This document shows positions 12,755 to 26,147 of a stretch of 64,000 nucleotides of DNA, one piece after another. The notes beneath the pieces were generated by a model. The model worked only from the letters and a program-made list of their open reading frames with translations. It made no database searches and was not told the origin of the DNA. Both the position numbers and the translations under genes were made by a program. The stretch spans positions 558,001-622,000 of the forward strand of contig CP114118.1 of assembly GCA_029959195.1 (NCBI GenBank). The letters are read 5' to 3'. The stretch comes from Dictyophora rubrovolvata. Taxonomy: Eukaryota > Basidiomycota > Agaricomycetes > Phallales > Phallaceae. Position 1 is the first letter of the stretch; each line of letters starts with the position of its first letter.

Positions 12755-15573
12755 CTTGTTACTTCTGGGGTTGCTGTTGGTCTCAGTGAAGGTTGTGTTA
12801 TAAGGGGAAAAGTCGGAAAGCTCACATGAATCTAAATTTCAAGTAAGAGCGAAGAGAAAGAGAAAGAGGGGGGAACCAAACTGGCCGCTTCGCTGGCTAC
12901 ATGAAGAGACCCTTCATATAACAACCGCCTTTCCAAATAAATAAACAGCGTCACACGTGGTAAATCATAAAAGTCCCAATCATTCCTGGAGTTGGTAACA
13001 TGTGCCATTGTTTGTCTTCTTATCTTGACCCTACACGCGCACCTCCGCTGCAGTAATGTTATTTACGCAAAATCTTCAGCCCATAGTTGGTTTCTGTTTG
13101 TACCAGATACGGAAGAAAAATCTTATTTATAATTCACCGCTGCCCTCCGTCAATCACTGTGCAATAGAATTATCAACAGCAGGGGCTGGGAAAGCCGAGA
13201 CTATAAAATATAGCAAAAAAGGAGGGGCCCATCGAGAAGGACTTGAGAACCAGACATCTAATATGTATAAGTTTGTTAACGTGACCATAAGGTTCAGGAT
13301 AGGGAATAAAATTTCTTGCGCATGCCTGTGGAATTGCTTACCGAAAACAATGAACGACCCATTCCTCTTATCAGGTGAACTGTACGTCCAAGCGAATTAC
13401 ACTCGAATCGTACTGGTGGGGTGTGCCCGTTGGCCTCGTGGTTACTTATTGACAAGCCCGGTCGCTCAATTCCCGAGCGAGCGCCCCCCGCCCGGGAACC
13501 AGGTGCATCCGAGTTTGATTTGCGCCCACTCGGAGACAGTAACCGGATGGAAGCGATATGCGTAAATTATTCATGTACGCATGTTCCTGATAAAGTATGA
13601 ATCGCTGAGATCCCCTACGCATGCAAAATCAGAGATAGTGGGGGACACGATGCGCCGGCTGGGGAGCACGGGCCTGTTGAATCAAATAATGAATTACATA
13701 TACTTATCAACCAAACAAACAAACAAACCAACCAGCTCAGGGTGCCGGCTAATATTGATCTTAGTTGGCGAGATTGACTCTTTTTGTGCGCACATTGCCC
13801 AGTGAAACATTGGATGCTGCATGATTGTATGTTCACGAAGTCCGAGGACCGGTGAGCAGTTGCGAGGAATTGTAGGAACATTAGGTAATCCCTGGCTCGC
13901 TACAACGTGCAATGGAAGGCAACCCTCTCCCGCGAAACAGCCAGCAGGGTTCTTCCGTCTTGTGTTTTGTCGTAATAAAATCAACGCGATTTGCGTGTGC
14001 GACTGAGTACCGAGTATATCCTGGGTATACCCGTTCTATCGAGTGTTTCATTGACATTGAGTAAATTTTTCGTGATTGATATTCTATGATCTAGGGGAGA
14101 AAATGAACATGAATTCCGATAAAAAAAAACAAACAACCAAGACAAACAAACAAACAAATACTGGCAAACAATTCATACCAAAGAAACCTCAGCAGCCAGA
14201 TGGTCATCTGACAATAGACGAGACGAACGTTTTGTACGCTAAAAAAGCAATCATCCTCCATTCAACACATCGGAATTCGCTAAGCAGAAGATGGAAAATT
14301 TTCAGTGTCACGGTCACACTATGTGCACAACGCCCACAGACGTCCACTTTTCACTACGCCGTACGTGACCGCACGCATTGAAAGTATTTGAATTTTGCAC
14401 CCTAATAACATACATTACATACAGCTTCTCGTCATTAGAAGCTCCTAATAACGTCAAGCATCATGTTGGTGCAAGCAAGAAGCGTTGAATCTCCCGAATC
14501 AACTCTACGGAAAAATGCAGAAGAATTTGGCTTGTAGACTAGAAGGAAGACTCTCTTCCCTTTGCTTACATGTCGATAGAAAACGCTTGTGGCTACATTC
14601 AATAACGAACCGGCATCGTTATCCTAGTTCGAAAACCCTGAGCAAGGTTTTCCAAAAGTAAAGTAATAACGCATTATCTCCAAGTGTTTAGCGTTCTGAC
14701 CTCACTTTTAGAAAACACGCTTTGTATTCGAATTCCAATTCACATCGAACCTCACATCGAACCGACAGAGGCTGTCGTTGTCAAAAAACCAGCCACAGTA
14801 TGTAGATCAACAAGCCAATGTCTCTGGTCTTACAACCACCATCATGCAAATGTGCCTAGTCCCTACGCGTATGACCCTATAATTCACAATGTTAATCTCC
14901 GACACACTGTCTCCTTTGATAGGGAATGTATGTACCTCAATTTGATTATTCTTGAAAAACTTGAGGTAGATCGGGTAGACGTCACGGACATCCGCACTGC
15001 CGAAAGAAGATTCTACGTAAACGTTTACATAGTGATGTTATTCGCAAATCAAAGCTTTTTGGTGAGTGACCTTCCATTTTTATTCTGATGTGGTTAAGTT
15101 TTCAGACACGTTTTTCATCCGTTTGCACACATTTGACGTATAAATTAGCCGAAATTGTGTCGTAGCTCCTACTAGCGCTCAGTCAGACCAATCTTTGTCC
15201 TTGGCTACGTCTTTTGTTCGGGCCTACCAGCATGCAAGAGCTTCCCTAGAAGCGTCCTTATCCTCGAGAATGTGAAAGTTGAGCGATCGAGTATTTTATG
15301 TTTCATCAGAATTTACCAATCGAGGCTTTGCCTATAGTAGTGTCAAATTAATACCTTCCGCATCCGTGGCCGGCACACAAATAATAGTAGTCCGAAGCGG
15401 ACCGGGATTGGGTATTGTCCAATTGCAGACTTGAAGTTGAATGCGAAACCTCCCTTCACCGTATAATCCACTATCTTTGCATATTCTTTAATTCGTTATC
15501 ATACACTCTGTACAAACTGAACCACCGTCTGGTCAATCTACAAAGCCACCGTACGCTATTCCATCACCAGCTA
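12755..15573. other. Intergenic region between MFS-1 and ALDH-1
   Basis: About 2.8 kb with no convincing gene. It contains CAAA-type simple repeats near 13710-13732 and 14133-14158 and a GC-rich self-complementary stretch near 13460-13495. Several frames of 60-170 codons carry no signal peptide, motif or exon structure. Confidence 0.45.
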
Positions 15574-17619
15574 CTACAAACCCATGCTATCGAGAAGCGG
15601 GTTGGGCACTTTTTCATTAAAGTTCTACTCTGAGCATAACTCTCTATGTTCCCGGTTCCATATCCACTGCGACCACTATCCCCGGAATATATAGTAGTAT
15701 CAGATATCACAAAGCCCAAGTTCGTTGCGAAATGAAGTGCACTGACCTTAATCCGGTGGACCCGATACCTAATTCGGAGTAATGGGAGTTACCGTTGATC
15801 ATTACCATGCCTGTGTGATTGAAAGGATAACTGAGTTTATGTATATGGTTGCGAAAAACTTACCAGAATGGATCCGGCCTGCCCACTCCAAGGCCTTTAG
15901 ATTATTCGTCCACAAGCTGCTTGTTAATGAATATTCGGTGTCATTAGCCAGTTTGATGGCTTCGTCGATGGTATCACAAATGATTACACCGAGAACTGAT
16001 ATTTCAAAAACCGATAAAACAAAAATCCTCTAAACGATAAAATGCTCACCAGGTCCGAAGATCTCGTCCTGCCACGCCTTCATATCTGGTCTGTACCCCA
16101 ACAAAAGACGAGGCTGAATGACAGGGCCGTCATTCGTCATATCGCCAACTACAACTTTAGCACCTTTATTTTTGGCATCCTTAACGTACTCGATGATATT
16201 TTCAGCAAAGGCAGTAGTTCGGACACTGATAATATTGGCGTCTTCCTCTGACCCGGCTCTTAGCTTTTGTGCGAGGAATTTAAGTTCGGAGATTAGTGCG
16301 TCAGCGATGGAGCGTTGGACTATCACGCGGGATGTTGCCATGCAGATCTACATGAGGTGTTTACCAACGGAAATTTCTACTAGTAATATTCAAAAATTAC
16401 CTGTCCTGCATGATTATATGCTCCACTTATGATAGATCGTGCGGCCTGTTTAACATCTGCGTCATCCAAAACCTGCGCATGTTATCAGTCAAGCCCTATC
16501 AGAGGTATGGTAACAAACAGATAGGGAACAGACGTATACGTACAACGGCGGCTGCTTTACCCCCTAGTTCGAGTAATATTTCCTTCAGATTCTTTCCAGC
16601 CTCTGCAGCGAGAAGCCTGCCTACAAAGGTGCTTCCTGTAAACTAAGTAGAAAGGATCAGGTATCATTATAAATTCTTGATTATGATCAGGGAGACACGA
16701 ACGGAAATTAATTTAATCTTCTTATGAGCGATTATCCTGGGCATGAGCGTTGGATTATTTTCTCGAGATATGTGAACGAGATTGAGAGTGCCATGCGGAA
16801 GACCGGCCTATTATGTCAATGAAAGTCGGAAAATCGTTTTTTGAAAAATCTTCCCAGTTCAGCTTACGTCGTAAAGCACTAGTGGATCCGTTATGTAAAT
16901 CAAGAACAGCAAGATGGTAGGTTTGCTTACATTCTGTGAAAAGCTGATGTACCTGAGGAGCCAATTCGGAAGAGCGGAATACTACAGTATTTCCAGCCAG
17001 GAGAGCCAAAGGGATTACACGACAGGCCAGCGCAAGAGGAATGTTCCAGGGTACCATGACTAGGACCTGAATCGCCCCAGTTAGTTCAACAAAAACTCAG
17101 GGTGAAAATCAGCTTACAACACCATATGCTCTTCGTTCAGTGATAACTATGCCGCCTGGAAGACGAGAAGGGAATGTTTCACCAGCAAGACCACTAGACA
17201 TAGTGGCATCTATTTGAGCAAAGATCAGCAGTTTATACCAAAGTCTCTGAAGAAACACACTAACATCCTCTGAGCATGAACGCAGTACCATAAACTTCAT
17301 GCTGCCAATTAACCTTTTCGCCAAGCACGCTCTTCAACGCTTCCGCCAGAGCTTTCAAGTATCTTTTACTTGGATCGACTATAATTTCAGAAGCTCTAAG
17401 CAAAACGTCACGTCGGTCTGAGATAGGTTTCTTTTCCCAAGCAGGCTGTGCTGCGCTAGCTGTTTCGATGGCTGTTTCGATGTCATCCCATGAGGCTGAG
17501 TCAACTGTGCTAATGAGCTGTCCGGTGCTATCGTAGGCTTTGTAGGTCTCTCCATCGCTAGAAGGCTGGTTTGTCCCGTTGATTAGGAGTTGGAGATGAG
17601 GAGGGTTGGGAGGGGTCAT
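15574..17619 (-). CDS. Aldehyde dehydrogenase ALDH-1 (salicylaldehyde/vanillin dehydrogenase-like)
   Basis: NAD(P)-dependent oxidation of an aldehyde to an acid, cytosolic. It starts at MTPPNPPHLQLLINGTN (17619). Exon 1 holds the N-terminal half of the coenzyme domain (ETASAAQPAWEKKPISDRRD). Following exons give VMVPWNIPLALACRVIPLAL, FTGSTFVGRLLAAEAGKNLK and LLELGGKAAAVV with the catalytic Glu. Then VLDDADVKQAARSIISGAYN, ICMATSRVIVQRS with the catalytic Cys (the residue after an intron) and DEIFGPG follow. The C-terminal exon carries SGRSGYGTGNIESYAQSR. Against ALDH-2 (26148-28274) that exon lacks about 10 nt just after this point. Translation therefore leaves the shared PNPLLD end and continues in another frame to a TGA at 15564-15566. 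The listed end (15574) is the ancestral stop position. Enzyme function may survive because the catalytic core is intact. It is divergent to P450-1, with about 670 bp between starts. Confidence 0.9.
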
Positions 17620-18292
17620 GATACCCCGAAAGTTATTTGAATCGAAGGAAAGCCAGCAGCAGAATATTTATACATCGGTTTCGGCCATATATCACCTAGT
17701 ATTGTACAATGCCGAGGTAAAAGATTATTCTGAATTATATAGTCTCATTCCTTCGTGAGCTTAGCATCATTGAGGTCAGCCTATTGCTACTTACAGTTTC
17801 CTTCATCAAGTTGTCTTGACAAAATCTTGCTTGAGCATGAACGCTCTCTTCTTCTTACCGCGGTCCATGGGTCGCTGTGAGAAGTGCCTGGCCTAAGTAC
17901 GAGATCGTGACCGATACTAGTCCGTAGTGCGACGGAATTGCGAACGATCAATTCGATCGAAATAATCTGTAGATCGCATTTCAGTCGGAGCTTCAATAAG
18001 GGTAAAGGTAAAAAAAGACTGCCATAACTTGCAAGGAAGTATTTGCCTCAAGGAGTTATTGCCACTTTTATTCTCATTTTGCAACTTTCCAAAGCTTTTT
18101 AAGTTTTAAACATTTCCCTAGTGTTTAGCGACGATACGGCGTCACGAGATTGAGCTCTTCTTCCAGTAAACAGGAAGATATAGCCTAAAGTTTTCGGGAT
18201 CCATGACCGGACGAGCACAGCAGACGAATAATATGTAAGCTGAGGTCGACTCGGGGAGTAATGTCCAACTAGGTCTTCTCTCCTATCCACTC
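17620..18292. promoter_or_regulatory. Shared upstream region of ALDH-1 and P450-1
   Basis: About 670 bp separate the divergent starts of ALDH-1 and P450-1 and hold no coherent gene. By position it should contain both promoters. I could not identify a clear TATA box or a factor-binding site in it. Confidence 0.45.
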
Positions 18293-20504
18293 ATGTCCCC
18301 AACATACTTCTGGCAAATTTCGACTCCTTTACGAGCAGTAGTTCTCGTAGACATTTCAAGTGCCATAGTAAGTCGATCCGCTCACTGTCTTACTTTCCTA
18401 CTACTAATTCCACTCGTGTAATCAATAAAGATTGCACACGTGTGGTTTCGGAAATATGAACCTCAAAATATAACCAACTGCCTTGTTCAACTCGCCATCT
18501 TTGCAATAGCACCTGTTGTTACAGCAATAATGACCCTTCCGACTCAGACGCCTTTTGTGAATGGACTATTGCACCTGGCACTTTTCATTTGCTTCCTCTC
18601 AAGTTCTATCATACTATATCGCCTTTCGCCATTCCATCCTTTAGCGAAATATCCAGGACCACTGAGCTGTAAAGTATCAAGAGTTTGGGTTACCTGGCTA
18701 TCGCACAAAGGGAGATTACATTTGTATTATAACAAGCTTCACAAGATATATGGACCTATCGTTCGAATTGGTAAGCCTTCAACTCTAATCTAACTAATTT
18801 TGTTTTGGTTAATACAAGTTCAAAGGTCCGAATGAGTTATCTATCGTAAACGTCGATCTCATACCTGAAATCCTGGGCCAACATGGCATGCCTAAAGGGC
18901 CACGTGCGTAGCATTGTTTTATATCCATACATTGTCCTTTTTGGGGTTCAAACACTTAGTATGGGACGGAAGACTATTCCTTGCCTACAAGACAGGCCAA
19001 ATTTTGCCAAGCGCAATAAGCGCTCGAGACCTTAACCTACACGCGCAACTACGTAAACCGTGGAATAGATCATTTGGACCGAATGCACTGAGAGACTACG
19101 AAGAGTCGCTCATTGATAGGGGGACCGAATTGATTGAGCATTTAACGGAATTGTGTCGCAGTTCTGGGGATCAATTCGGACACGCTAATATTGTGGAATA
19201 CATTAGCCGCTGGAGGTTTGTCTCAGCCTTGTCTTTCTTCACTACGCTTTCGTGTACTTAATTTCGTTAGTTTCGACTTTATGGGAGACATGGCGTTAGT
19301 CCATATAACTCTTTCTCATTCATTTAAAATCTTATCAAAATTCGCAGATTCGGAGAGAGCTTTGGATTAATGCGTACTGGCGATAAAGATGGGATTTTGC
19401 ATAAACTCGAAGCAGCCGTTTTGTCAGTTGTCTTATTTACTCGCCTCTCTTTATAATTCATGACCGATTATCAAAGAATACCATCCATTACTCAAATGAT
19501 TCCCTGGGCCTCGGAGTTTTTCCGCTCTATTCCAATCATGAACAAAGGTTTTGACGCTTTCAACCAATTTGCGTTGGAACAGGTCCAGAAAAGAATTACA
19601 AAAACAACAAATAAGAAAGATCTGTTTTATTACATGGTCATTTTTCCCCTAATTTCCATTTCTTCTTGGTGCTTAATATCGTTTCGTAGGCTGCTAGCAT
19701 GGACATCGATGACGACAAACCTCCACTCCGTGTGATTATAGCCAATGTAGGTGTTGCTATAGTCGCCGGCTCTGATACGACTTCCACTGTGCTTTCTGGA
19801 GCCATGTATTATTTACTCCGGTATCCCGCTTACTTGCAACGTCTGCGACAAGAACTCGACACGACTTTTCCTCCGGTGGAACATGCTACTATACAACTTG
19901 ATAAGCTAGCTAACTTGGAAATGTTAAATGCGGTCTTGTAGGCGAATGTTTATTTCTCTAACGCATCGAAGCTTTACTAAATAAACGTTTTTAGAAATGA
20001 AGTTTTACGTTTACAGCCTCCAGTGCCTACGGGTTTACAAAGAGCCCCGACTCAAAACAGTGGAGGTAAACTCGTAGGAGACATGTATGTCATCCAAACG
20101 GTCAACTGATCAGCTTCTCACGTATCATCTGTGTATGCAGGTTCATCACTGAAGGAACCGCAGTACGCATCGCCCCGTACGTCATACATCGTGACCCCCG
20201 CTACTTCTACCCCAAACCTGACGAATTCTGGCCCGAGAGATGGCTCTCTCAAAATCAGCAAAATGGCAAAGTAATAACAAATCGGCTCGCTTTCATTCCA
20301 TTTTCTTATGGACCTGCAAACTGCGCGGGAAAAACATTGGCTATCACAGAGTTGAGATATATTACTGCAATGTTGGTCTATAATTTCGAATTTTGGTTTG
20401 AGGAGGGGTATGATCCGGCTAGGTGGGACCGGGAGTTGTCTGATCAGTTTGTTCTTGCTGTTGGGAAGTTGCCGGTGATAATGAAGCAGAGAAGTTTTAT
20501 TTAA
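18293..20504 (+). CDS. Cytochrome P450 monooxygenase, P450-1
   Basis: Membrane-anchored heme monooxygenase, about 550 residues in roughly ten exons. It starts at MSPTYFWQISTPLRAVVLVD (18293); exon 2 (IAHVWFRKYEP) gives a second hydrophobic segment and the hinge HPLAKYPGPLSCK. The I-helix is AIVAGSDTTSTVLSG (oxygen-activation AGxDTT), the K-helix NEVLRLQPPVP (ExxR), then FWPERW, and the heme loop PFSYGPANCAGKTLA with the cysteine ligand. A tiny exon of about 25 nt encodes FDFMGDMA and is kept in all four family members. It is the first of three tandem paralogues and divergent to ALDH-1. Its first 600 bp are almost identical to P450-3, including intron 1. The substrate cannot be read from the sequence. 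Confidence 0.93.
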
Positions 20505-20747
20505 ATTGTTTTCATTTCGCGGCCATCTTTTCCGGATCCCTGCGTCAGGTTCCACCGCTTTTAGCTTTGATTACATATGTACTTGTTGTTCTGGCGACTA
20601 ATTAGGTGGTAAATTTAACTTATAAGCCAGGCAATATTAGGCAATATTTCACCGGGGTGATCAGTGATGACACCCGCATCGCACGTGTAAGTAGGTTTCA
20701 ATTCACAACGGTGTTCCATCCCCTCTCCCCTCTCATCTACATAATTC

Positions 20748-23016
20748 ATGTATCCTTCATACTTCTGGCGAGCTCTGCTCTCAACACCTTTCCGAGCAGC
20801 AATTCTCGTGGATGTCTCAAGTGCTATAGTAAGTTCCACGAAATGTTCTCCTTCGTTCCCAGCTAAAAAGGCTGGTACGCAAGATCGCACATGCATGGTT
20901 TCGAAAGAATGAACCTGAAGATGTGTCCAGCTGTCTTGTCCAACTCGCCATTTTTGCAGTTGCACCGATTTTTAAGGCTGTAACGACCATTCCGAGCCCG
21001 TCACCTTGGATAAATGGACCACTACACCTTATCATATTTGTTTTTTTCCTATCGTGCTCTATCGTACTTTACCGCATGTCGCCATTCCATCCTCTGGCGA
21101 AATATCCCGGACCGATGAGTTGCAAAATATCAAGAGTTTGGGTTACCTGGCTGTCTTACAAAGGTACATTGCATATGTATTATTCTCGACTCCATGAGAA
21201 ATATGGTCCCATCGTTCGAATTGGTGGGTAGTTTTAACTTTCAAGCTTCTCTGTTTGGCTTAATATAATTTCATTTTGAAAGGTCCAAACGAGTTGTCTA
21301 TCATAGAAGCCGATCTCGTACCCGACATCCTAGGCCAACAAGGCATGCCCAAAGGACCACGTACATCATTCTTTCATATAACTCGTTCCTTTCTGAAAGC
21401 TCAGCTTTGTTATCTCTAGTATGGGACGGACGGAATTTCATTTCCCACAGAATGAAGAAGATTCTACGAAGTGTAGTAGGCGTTCGTGATCTCAATATAC
21501 ATGCACAGCTACGCAAACCGTGGGCTCGATCATTCGGACCGAACGCTATTAAAGATTATGAAGAATCGCTTGTCACTACTGGAATTGAGTTCATTGAACA
21601 TTTGAAGGAGCTGTGTCGGAACTCGGGAGATGGATATGGACATGCTGATATGGTAGGATATATCAGTCGTTGGAGGTTTGTTTAAGTTTGCTTCCACTAG
21701 TCTCCCTTCATTAGGATGGCACTCATTCTTCATTTTGATAGCTTTGATTTCATGGGAGACATGGCGTGAGTCCACACAGTCTTTTTTTCTGATTTAAGCT
21801 CATTCCTCATTTTCAAATATCAGTTTCGGAGAAAGTTTTGGAATGATGCGCACAGGCGATAAAGACGGAATTATGCATCAAATGAAGGCGGCAAACAAGT
21901 CCTTCTATTTTACTGCTATTTCAGGTCGGGTCATTGACTCATTCTGTTTAGAATACCCGCGATTACACAGATGATTCCTTGGGCCTCGCATTTTATTCGT
22001 TGTATTCCCATTATAAACAGAACGTTTGGATTATTCAGCCAATTTGCATTACAACAAGCCCAAAAACGGGTATCGAGAGTTACTGAAAAAAGAGATTTGT
22101 TTTATCATTTGGTATTTCGCTCGTCTATGTTTTGACTATGTCGACGTTTATTCTGCTCTTTCCAGGCTGCCAATATGAACATCGACGATGATGCACCCCC
22201 ACTACCAACGATCATTTCAAATGCGGTTCTGGCTATCGTTGCCGGATCTGATACAACTTCAAACGTTCTTTCAGGAGTCATGTATTATTTACTTCTATAT
22301 CCTGATTACACAAAACGCCTGCGACATGAGCTCAACATGGCGTTTCCTCCGTCCGAGCACGCTGGTATAGAGCTAGACAGGTTAGCTAACTTGGAATTAT
22401 TAAATGCGATTATGTTTGTCGATAAAATTATTCTAGTTATGTTGTATGCTGAGCATCGTTTTTTCTCATTTTTCTTAGAAATGAAGTTTTACGGCTACAA
22501 CCTCCAATTTTTACGGGTTTACAGAGAGCCCCAGCTCGAAACAGCGGAGGTAAACTCGTTGGAGACATGTACGTCTTTTTTCCTAAACTTCGCTTATTAA
22601 AAACTACCTTCGATCTTGCGTACGTTGTTAACCAAAACCAATTTTATAGGTTCATTCCGGAAGGAACAGCAGTACGCATCCCTCCCTATCTCATACACCG
22701 CGACGCTCGCTACTTTCATCCAAAACCAGAAGAATTTTGGCCCGAGAGATGGTTCACACAAAGCCAAAGCAGCCAAAATATAACAACAAACCGTTTAGCT
22801 TTTCTTCCATTCTCATACGGACCGGCCAATTGTGTAGGAAAAACGCTTGCCCTCTCGGAATTGAGATATATTACTGCGATGTTGATATATCATTTTGAAT
22901 TTTGGTTTGAGGATGGGTATGACCCGTGCCAGTGGGTTCGTGAGTTGTCAGATCAGTTTATTCTTGTTGTCGGGAAGTTGCCAACGAAGATGAAGCAAAG
23001 GCCTAGCATGGGATGA
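20748..23016 (+). CDS. Cytochrome P450 monooxygenase, P450-2
   Basis: Second tandem paralogue with the same exon plan. The start was chosen at MYPSYFWRALLSTPFRAAIL (20748), which aligns with the other members and ends at the conserved SSAI|GTAAGT junction. Exon 2 encodes IAHAWFRKNEPEDVSS and the proline-rich hinge HPLAKYPGPMSCK. The I-helix is AIVAGSDTTSNVLSG, the K-helix NEVLRLQPPIF, then FWPERWFTQ, and the heme loop PFSYGPANCVGKTLA (Val where the others have Ala). The stop is at 23014-23016. It is clearly more diverged from P450-1 and P450-3 than they are from each other at their 5' ends. It starts about 245 bp after the P450-1 stop. Functional by all visible motifs. Confidence 0.92.
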
Positions 23017-23474
23017 AGTTTGAACAAGTTTTTATTTTTTTATTTCAATTTCGGTCCCATTCTGCTGAAAGTTGTTTACGCTTTTTATATAAGTAATAAT
23101 ATAAAAGCGATATACCAGAAACCATGGACGGTCTCGACGCTCGTTGCCAAATCAATGCTAAACGTCAGTTTCGTGACGGGATAATTAAGCGCCGTTGACT
23201 CACTCCTCTTCTCCAGCATTGTCTTTGACGAAGCCGCCAATTGAAATTCTTCCTTCTATATATCCTCCTCTTCCTCGGCTGATGGCTTGAAACTCTACCC
23301 TTATAGAAACTGCGGTCATTACACTTTCCTCACCAGAGAGCGAGAGTATAATTGCTCGTTGCAGCGGCTAAATTTAGCAATTCGGCGGCGTCGGGCAGGG
23401 GAAAACGATAACACCATGCTCATTAACTCAGCAAGTTGGGGCGATGCCAACAGGGTTTTCTCTCCTATCCACCC
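23017..23474. other. Spacer between P450-2 and P450-3
   Basis: About 460 bp, presumed 3' UTR of P450-2 and promoter of P450-3. No gene or clear core promoter was found. From about 23461 the sequence becomes nearly identical to the region just upstream of P450-1. Confidence 0.45.
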
Positions 23475-25686
23475 ATGTCCTCAACATACTTCTGGCAAAT
23501 TTCGACTCCTCTACGAGCTGTAGTTCTCGTAGACATTTCAAGTGCCATAGTAAGTCGATCCGCTCACTGTCTTACTTTCCTACTACTAATTCCACTCGTG
23601 TAATCAATAAAGATTGCACACGCATGGTTTCGGAAATATGAACCTCAAAACATAACGAGCTGCCTTGTTCAACTCGCCATCTTTGCAATAGCACCTGTTG
23701 TTACAGCAATAATGACCCTTCCGACTCAGTCGCCTTTTGTGAATGGACCATTGCACCTGACACTTTTCATTTGCTTCCTCTCAAGTTCTATCATACTATA
23801 TCGCCTTTCGCCATTCCATCCCTTAGCGAAATATCCAGGACCACTGAGCTGTAAAGTATCAAGAGTTTGGGTTACCTGGCTATCGCACAGAGGAATATTA
23901 CCCTTGTATTATAACAAGCTTCACAAGATATATGGACCCATCGTTCGAATTGGTAAGCTCTAGACGTTGATCTTACTGGATTTTGTTTAATACAAGTTCG
24001 AAGGTCCAAATGAGTTATCTATCGTAAACGTCGATCTCATACCTGAAATTCTGGGTCAACAAGGGATGCCCAAAGGGCCACGTGCGTCACATTGTCATAT
24101 ATCCCACCCTTGTTACTCATAACGAGAACGTTAGAATGGGAGGGGAGACTATTCCTTTCCCACAAACTCAGGAAGACTTTACGAAGCTTGATAGGCATTC
24201 GTGACCTCAACGTTCACGCACAGCAACGCAAACCGTGGACTCGGTCCTTTGGACCGAACGCTTTGAAGGATTACGAAGAATCACTTATTAATAGCGGAAC
24301 CGAACTGCTTGAGCATTTAAGAGATCTTTGTCGTAAATCCAAAGATGAACTCGGACATGCTGATATTGTAAAATACATTAGTCGTTGGAGGTTTGTCTGA
24401 CATCGTTTTTTTTATGCTCTAATGTACTCAAACTTCTCCCCGTTAGTTTTGATTTTATGGGAGACATGGCGTTAGTTCACTTACGTCCTTTTGCATGTTC
24501 TGACAACCAAGTTCATCAATAACTTCAGATTTGGAGAGAGTTTTGGATTAATGCGCAATGGTGATAAGGACGGTATTATACACCAAATGGAAGCATCAGC
24601 CTTGTCAGTTTTCACTGATTTTACTTCTGATTAATTATTGATCTGAAGCTGCTTTCTTTAAGAATACCAGCTATTACTCAAATGATTCCATGGGCCTCAG
24701 CCTTTTTTCGTTCAATTCCAGTCCTGAACAAAGGCTTCGCGTCATTCAACCAATTTGCATTAGCGCAAGCCCAAAAGAGGATCTCAAAAGTGACAGAGAA
24801 GAAAGATCTGTTCTATCATCTGGTATTTTAGTTTTTGCCTTGTTCTCTTGGGATAAATCCAAATGTACCATTCCAGGCTGTCAACATGAACATCGACGAC
24901 GATAAACCTCCAATTCCCCTGATCATCTCGAACGTTGTCCTTGCTATTATCGCCGGCTCTGATACAACTTCCAGCACGCTTTCTGGAATCGTTTATCATT
25001 TGCTTCAGTATCCCGACTACTCACGGCGCCTGCGGGAAGAGCTGGACAGCGCCTTTCCTCCATTGGAACATGCTACTATACAGCTGGACAAACTAGCGAA
25101 CTTGGAATTATTGAACGGGGTTATGTACGTGGTTGTCCTCTATATTAATGTTATGTAAATGCTGAATATTACCGCCTAGCAATGAAGTTTTACGTTTACA
25201 ACCTTCCGTTCCTACAGGATTACAAAGATCCCCAGCTCAAGATAGCGGGGGTAAACTTGTAGGAGACATGTAAGTCACCTTTAAGTCTCATCTGACTCAA
25301 TCGCCCTCATGTGATACGTATGCAGGTTCATCACCGAAGAAACAGCAGTACGCATCTCTCCCTACGTCGTACACCGCGACCCCCGCTACTTCTACCCAAA
25401 ACCTGAGGAATTTTGGCCCGAGAGATGGTTCACTCAGAACCAAAGTGACGAAAAAATAATAACAAATCGTTCAGCCTTTATCCCGTTCTCATATGGCCCC
25501 GCAAATTGTGCCGGCAGGACACTTGCCATCTCGGAGTTGAGGTATATTACCGCGATGTTAATTTATAATTTTGAATTCTGGTTCGAGGATGGGTATGATT
25601 CTGCGAGATGGAATCGCGAGCTATCGGATCAGTTTATTCTTCTTGTTGGAGAGTTGCCAGTAAAGATGAAGCAAAGGGTTTTTTGA
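23475..25686 (+). CDS. Cytochrome P450 monooxygenase, P450-3
   Basis: Third tandem paralogue, same exon plan. It starts at MSSTYFWQISTPLRAVVLVD (23475) and stops at 25684-25686. Exon 2 encodes IAHAWFRKYEPQNITS and the hinge HPLAKYPGPLSCK. The I-helix is AIIAGSDTTSSTLSG, the K-helix NEVLRLQPSVP, then FWPERWFTQNQ, and the heme loop PFSYGPANCAGRTLA. The first exons and intron 1 are nearly the same as in P450-1, while the rest is clearly different. The motif set is complete, so the enzyme is probably active. ALDH-2 follows tail to tail about 460 bp downstream. Confidence 0.93.
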
Positions 25687-26147
25687 GCTGTTAAAAGCTG
25701 AAGTGCCTTCATATCGGGATAGACGCACCAACTCTAAATCATTGTTTCCGCTTTATTATTCAAAGACTCGAATGTATAACATACTGTGACATGGGGTAAC
25801 CCCCATAGACAATAAATTGATTTTACTTTGAGCTGTTTTATCGTTTTGGGATTTCGGGTATGCTGTTTGGACGTTATAATATCAGGTCGTATCTCAAGTC
25901 ATTGAAGTGTGTAAATCTGTTAAGTCCTTGGGGGCCTAGCCCTATGTGCCGGGACTTTAGCTCGAAGTCATTGAAGAAAACAAAGACAAACCAGTAAAAA
26001 TTTCAGGAGAGATCGCAAATCGTCACAAACGAGGATCGATACATATTTCCAAACCATCGTCTCTCGAACTTTCGTATTATCCTTTTCAATACATAAAAAC
26101 CGTACGGTTAATGACATTACTAGTCTAGTCACCTCATTACTACAACT

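Noticed and set aside
13425-13515. tRNA-like stretch (TTGGCCTCGTGGTTA...)
   Set aside because: A box-A-like start is present, but no TTCGA-type box B at the right distance and no cloverleaf could be drawn.
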